Below are positions 21,256-23,548 of a stretch of 23,548 nt of DNA, piece by piece; the first letter of the stretch is position 1; every line of letters begins with the position of its first letter. The notes under the pieces were generated by a model. That model did not search any database and was not told the origin of the DNA. It saw only the letters and a program-made list of their open reading frames with translations. The stretch is from NCBI GenBank assembly GCA_016180765.1, contig JACPAP010000128.1, positions 1-23,548 on the forward strand, read 5' to 3'. The position numbers and the translations under genes are program-made. This stretch comes from Gemmatimonadota bacterium (GTDB taxonomy: Bacteria; Gemmatimonadota; Gemmatimonadetes; Gemmatimonadales; GWC2-71-9).

Positions 21256-21928
21256 GGCCGGTGACCTCGCGATAGCGGGCGGTGATGGCGGCGACGTCGC
21301 GCCCCGCCGTGGACTCGACCGCCTTGAGCTCGCCCAGGCTCAAGAAGCCGACCGCGGTCACCACGCCCATCAGCTCCGCCAGCTGGTGGGACGCGATCAC
21401 CAGCGCCCGACCCCGCGCGCGAAGCTCGCCCAGCACGGCGAGCACCTGCTCGGCAGAGGCGTCGTCCAGACCGGTGAGCGGCTCGTCCAGCAGCAGGATG
21501 TCGGGGTCCGGGAGCAGGGCCCGCGCGATCGCCAGCCGCTGGGTCATGCCGCGGCTAAAGGCTCCCACCCGCTCGTCCGCCCACGCCGAGAGCCCCATCC
21601 GCTCCAGCAGCGGGTCCACCCGACCGCGCGAGGCGCCGCCGTGCAGGCGGGCGAAAAACCGGAGGTTCTCCCGGGCCGTCAGCGCGTCGTACAGCATCGA
21701 GGCGTGCGCGACCATCCCCACGCAGCCGCGGCGTTCGATCCGGCCCGCGCTGGCCCGTAACAGCCCGGCCAGGACCCGCAGCAGCGTGGTCTTGCCCGCC
21801 CCGTTCGGCCCCACCAAGAGGAGCGCGTCCCCCGGGTGCAGCTCGAGGCTCACGCCGCTCAGCACGCGCCGGTGCCCGAACCGTCGGGTGACCTCCCGCG
21901 CCGCGAGCACCGGCTCAGCGGGCGGCAT
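21248..21928 (-). CDS. ccmA: Heme ABC exporter ATP-binding protein CcmA
   Basis: The ATPase of the CcmAB complex, using ATP to release holo-CcmE. The 226-residue protein is a compact ABC domain: Walker A GPNGAGKTT (40-48), a degenerate signature FSRGMTQRLAIARALL, Walker B ILLLDEPLTGLD and the H-loop ASHQ. The SRGM(T/R)QR signature, rather than LSGGQ, and the small size are typical of CcmA. Start ATG 21928 was chosen at the family start (MPPAEPVLAAREVTRRFG); it lies 14 bases inside the preceding receiver gene, whose stop is at 21915, so ccmA translation is coupled to that gene. The frame continues upstream over the receiver coding sequence, but that part has no ABC character. Confidence 0.95.
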   Translation of the reverse strand: MPPAEPVLAAREVTRRFGHRRVLSGVSLELHPGDALLLVGPNGAGKTTLLRVLAGLLRASAGRIERRGCVGMVAHASMLYDALTARENLRFFARLHGGASRGRVDPLLERMGLSAWADERVGAFSRGMTQRLAIARALLPDPDILLLDEPLTGLDDASAEQVLAVLGELRARGRALVIASHQLAELMGVVTAVGFLSLGELKAVESTAGRDVAAITARYREVTGRA

Positions 21929-22283
21929 CGATGCAGGTCCGCAGGGCGTCCAGCTCGAAGGGCTTGACCAGGTAGCCGTGGTGCGGGATGCCCAGAACCT
22001 CGACCACCGGCAGCAGGCTGGCGTACCCACTGGTGATCACGATGGGGAGCACCGGTTTGGCGTCGCGCATCCGGCGCAGGACCTCGATGCCATCGGTGTC
22101 CGGGAGATGCAGGTCCATCACCACCACGTCCGGGCCGAACGACTCGAACCGCTCCAGGGCTTCGGCGCCGGTGCCGGCAAAGGCCAGCTCGTAGTGCCGC
22201 TCGAAGGAGCGACGATACGCGCTCTGGAGCGGGATTTCGTCCTCGACGAACAAGACCCGACGCCGGACACCGGTATCTGGCAC
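21915..22283 (-). CDS. Single-domain response regulator (receiver only)
   Basis: A 122-residue CheY-like receiver with no output domain. The acidic pocket E14/D15 (LFVEDE), phosphoacceptor D57 (VVVMDLHLPDTDG), T84 (IVITSGY) and K107 (YLVKPF) are all in place, so it should accept phosphate from a histidine kinase. None is encoded nearby. It sits seven bases downstream of a STAS protein and overlaps ccmA, so it heads an operon for cytochrome c maturation. Possible jobs are phospho-transfer or a partner-switch role with the STAS protein; the adjacency to ccm is unusual, and the link could be purely by operon. Confidence 0.9.
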   Translation of the reverse strand: MPDTGVRRRVLFVEDEIPLQSAYRRSFERHYELAFAGTGAEALERFESFGPDVVVMDLHLPDTDGIEVLRRMRDAKPVLPIVITSGYASLLPVVEVLGIPHHGYLVKPFELDALRTCIDAAR

Positions 22284-22290
22284 GTTGGGT

Positions 22291-22608
22291 TCACCCCCGC
22301 TCGGTCTCGAACTGGCCGTCCAGTTTGGCCATGCGCAACAGCTCCCAGAACGGCGGCGCCACGCCGCGGAGCCGCACCGCCTGCCCCCGCTCCCGCGCCC
22401 GCCGCCGAATCGCGATCAGCGCCGCCATCCCGACGCTGTCCGCGTCCGCCGTCGCGCTGAAGTCGAGCACCAGCCGACCGCGGCCCGGCGGCAAGCCGTC
22501 CAGCAACGCCAGCGCCGCGCGCCGGAAGTCGTCGCTCGCGGGGCGGACCAGCCGCGCCGGCGCCGCCAGGAGGTGTTCCACGACCGACTGACCCTGGTTT
22601 CCCACCAT
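22291..22608 (-). CDS. STAS-domain protein (anti-anti-sigma-factor-like)
   Basis: A 105-residue protein with a STAS fold: RLVLDFSATADADSVGMAAL (45-64) is the strand-loop-helix with S58 in the DS-x-G position that is phosphorylated in SpoIIAA-type antagonists, followed by helical IAIRRRARERGQ and strand VRLRGVAPPFWELLRMAKLD, the usual last helix. In partner-switching systems this protein binds an HPK/GHKL kinase; no kinase or anti-sigma factor is nearby. Many STAS proteins in transport operons (MlaB-like) instead regulate an ABC complex, and the ABC genes ccmAB are two genes downstream. The start ATG 22608 has no clear Shine-Dalgarno and no strong promoter was found upstream. Confidence 0.85.
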   Translation of the reverse strand: MVGNQGQSVVEHLLAAPARLVRPASDDFRRAALALLDGLPPGRGRLVLDFSATADADSVGMAALIAIRRRARERGQAVRLRGVAPPFWELLRMAKLDGQFETERG

Positions 22609-22683
22609 ATGCGAAGGAAGCTAAGAGACGCCGCCGCCCTGCGACCCACAAGCCCCACGTGCTCCGTCCGGTTCCGGCCCCGA

Positions 22684-22718
22684 AAAGCACCGAGGCCCGG
22701 CGTCGGACCGGGCCTCGG
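22684..22718 (-). terminator. Rho-independent terminator of the cold-shock gene
   Basis: On the minus strand CCGAGGCCCGG (22718-22708), a seven-base loop and CCGGGCCTCGG (22700-22690) form a perfect 11-bp stem, followed by TGCTTTT. It lies 24 bases past the cspA stop and separates it from the STAS-ccm operon. Confidence 0.9.
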
Positions 22719-22741
22719 GGTCGGCTGAAGGTTTCAGTGGC

Positions 22742-22948
22742 TTACAACTTGGTCACGTTGGCTGCCTGGAGACCCTTCGGGCCCTCACGGACCTCGAACT
22801 CCACCTGGTCGTTCTCCTTCAACGACCGAAAGCCCTCAGCCTGGATGGCAGAGTAGTGGACGAAGACGTCCGGTCCGCCGTCGCGCTCGATGAAGCCGAA
22901 CCCCTTCGCGTCGTTGAACCACTTGACCCTGCCGGTGATGCGGGACAT
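22742..22948 (-). CDS. Cold-shock protein, CspA family
   Basis: A 68-residue single-domain RNA chaperone that melts mRNA secondary structure. RNP1 is KGFGFIE (15-21) and RNP2 DVFVHYSAI (27-35); VKWFNDAKGFGF with the conserved aromatics is typical. The AAGGAG ribosome site lies ten bases before the ATG, and a good promoter lies upstream with a leader of about 80 bases, as is common for cold-shock mRNAs. It has its own terminator and so is a monocistronic unit. Paralogue type (cspA, cspB...) cannot be told from the sequence, so no symbol is given. Confidence 0.97.
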   Translation of the reverse strand: MSRITGRVKWFNDAKGFGFIERDGGPDVFVHYSAIQAEGFRSLKENDQVEFEVREGPKGLQAANVTKL

Positions 22949-23037
22949 ACGTTACGCGCTCCTTCTACAGACTAGGGTTTGACGCTCTCCTGCGAGCCCA
23001 TCCGGAGCTTGCCGAGAGATGCTCAAAAACCGCGCAG

Positions 23038-23066
23038 ACTATATCAGCCATGCCACGACTCGTCAA
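23038..23066 (-). promoter_or_regulatory. Sigma-70 promoter of the cold-shock gene
   Basis: Read on the minus strand: TTGACG (23066-23061), spacer of exactly 17, TATAGT (23043-23038); each hexamer matches five of six consensus positions. The expected transcription start is near 23031, giving a leader of about 82 bases. It is the best promoter match in the window. The -35 lies 15 bases before the start of the divergent acyl-CoA synthetase-type gene, so the promoter occupies that gene's leader. Confidence 0.8.
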
Positions 23067-23081
23067 CGCCCCTGGGAGACC

Positions 23082-23548
23082 ATGACCGAGCGCATAGACA
23101 CCCTTCTAAAGGAAAGCCGGCTGTTCCGCCCCCCGGGGGAATTCCGCAAGCAGGCACACGTGAATTCAGCCGCCGTGTACCGGCGCGCCTCCCGGAACCG
23201 GACCGCCTTCTGGGCGGAACAGGCCCGCGAGCTCGAGTGGTTCAAGCCCTGGCGGCGGGTCCTCCAGTGGAAGCCGCCTCATGCCAAGTGGTTCATCGGA
23301 GGGAAACTCAACGCGTCGGTCAACTGCCTGGACCGCCACGTGGGCACGGCCCGCCGGAACAAGGTCGCGCTCCTGTGGGAGTGCGAGCCGGGGGACCGGC
23401 GGGCGATCGCCTGCTGGGAGCTGTACCGCGAGGTAAACCGGTTCGCCAGCGCCCTGCACCGCCTGGGCGTGAAGCGGGGCGACCGGGTCGCCATCTACCT
23501 GCCGATGATCCCCGAGGTGGTGGTGGCGATGTTGGCGTGCGCGCGGAT
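23082..23548 (+). CDS. Acetyl-CoA synthetase-type AMP-forming enzyme, cut by the right window edge
   Basis: The N-terminal 155 residues of an AMP-forming acyl-CoA synthetase. The acetyl-CoA-synthetase N-terminal domain is clear: SRLFRPPGEFRKQA (12-25), a region with W-x-A-E-Q-A-R-E-LEWFKPW, WFIGGKLNASVNCLDRHV (70-87) and the start of the adenylating fold with ELYREVNRFASALHRLGVKRGD and VAIYLPMIPEVVVAMLACAR. This is the AcsA pattern (acetate + CoA + ATP to acetyl-CoA). The related acetoacetyl- or propionyl-CoA synthetases share it, so acs is likely but not certain without the catalytic half. Start ATG 23082 is preceded by GGGAG three bases upstream. It is divergent from the cold-shock gene across a 133-base shared region. 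Confidence 0.88.
   Translation, partial: MTERIDTLLKESRLFRPPGEFRKQAHVNSAAVYRRASRNRTAFWAEQARELEWFKPWRRVLQWKPPHAKWFIGGKLNASVNCLDRHVGTARRNKVALLWECEPGDRRAIACWELYREVNRFASALHRLGVKRGDRVAIYLPMIPEVVVAMLACAR

Overview
The window is GC-rich bacterial chromosome with very tightly packed genes: many stop/start overlaps, frequent GTG starts and short gaps. No rRNA, tRNA, transposase, phage gene or CRISPR array was seen. The large Oar-like TonB receptor with an N-terminal carboxypeptidase-regulatory domain, the System I (Ccm) cytochrome c maturation genes, the CtaA-type heme A synthase and the overall style suggest an aerobic Gram-negative soil or sediment bacterium. Gemmatimonadota, or possibly Acidobacteriota, is the best guess; this is inference from gene content, not a phylogenetic result.

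Layout. (1) 1-1748, minus: NAD biosynthesis, nadA then nadC (nadC runs off the left edge), separated by a gap with a 17-bp perfect inverted repeat. (2) 1781-6657, minus: a TonB-dependent receptor with its own terminator, and an APC amino-acid transporter. (3) 6757-8711, plus: heme A synthase ctaA coupled to an M20 metallopeptidase. (4) 8840-10653, minus: an M24 Xaa-Pro-type peptidase and a V4R-like protein, two bases apart. (5) 10783-16442, plus: eight genes in tight succession, namely an ECF sigma factor, an RsrA-like zinc anti-sigma factor, a DUF92 membrane protein, a geranylgeranyl-reductase-like flavoprotein, a flavin reductase, a methyltransferase, an SRPBCC (cyclase/START) protein and a FabF-like ketosynthase. 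(6) 16508-17200, plus: an aquaporin with a plant-TIP-like selectivity filter. (7) 17197-19121, minus: hemC-hemB. (8) 19209-19769, plus: a TPR protein, probably leaderless, whose promoter overlaps that of hemC. (9) 19777-22608, minus: STAS protein, lone receiver domain, then ccmA-ccmB-ccmC-ccmD. (10) 22742-22948, minus: a cold-shock protein with a clear promoter and terminator. (11) 23082 to the right edge, plus: the start of an acetyl-/acetoacetyl-CoA synthetase-type gene.

How the genes fit together. Heme is a recurring theme: hemC/hemB make uroporphyrinogen precursors, ctaA makes heme A for oxidases, and ccmABCD delivers heme for c-type cytochromes. The most interesting region is the eight-gene run in (5). 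The anti-sigma factor keeps the Cys/His arrangement of the thiol-disulfide sensor RsrA, and the genes behind it look like a small redox-controlled pathway acting on a prenyl or polyketide-like lipid. I do not recognise this combination as a described system.

Two families of short GC-rich repeats are scattered through the window. One (unit GCGGCAGAR) forms an intergenic hairpin and also sits in frame inside the DUF92 gene. The other (CGCAGAG) lies directly before the aquaporin start. No gene-free stretch exceeds 300 bases.
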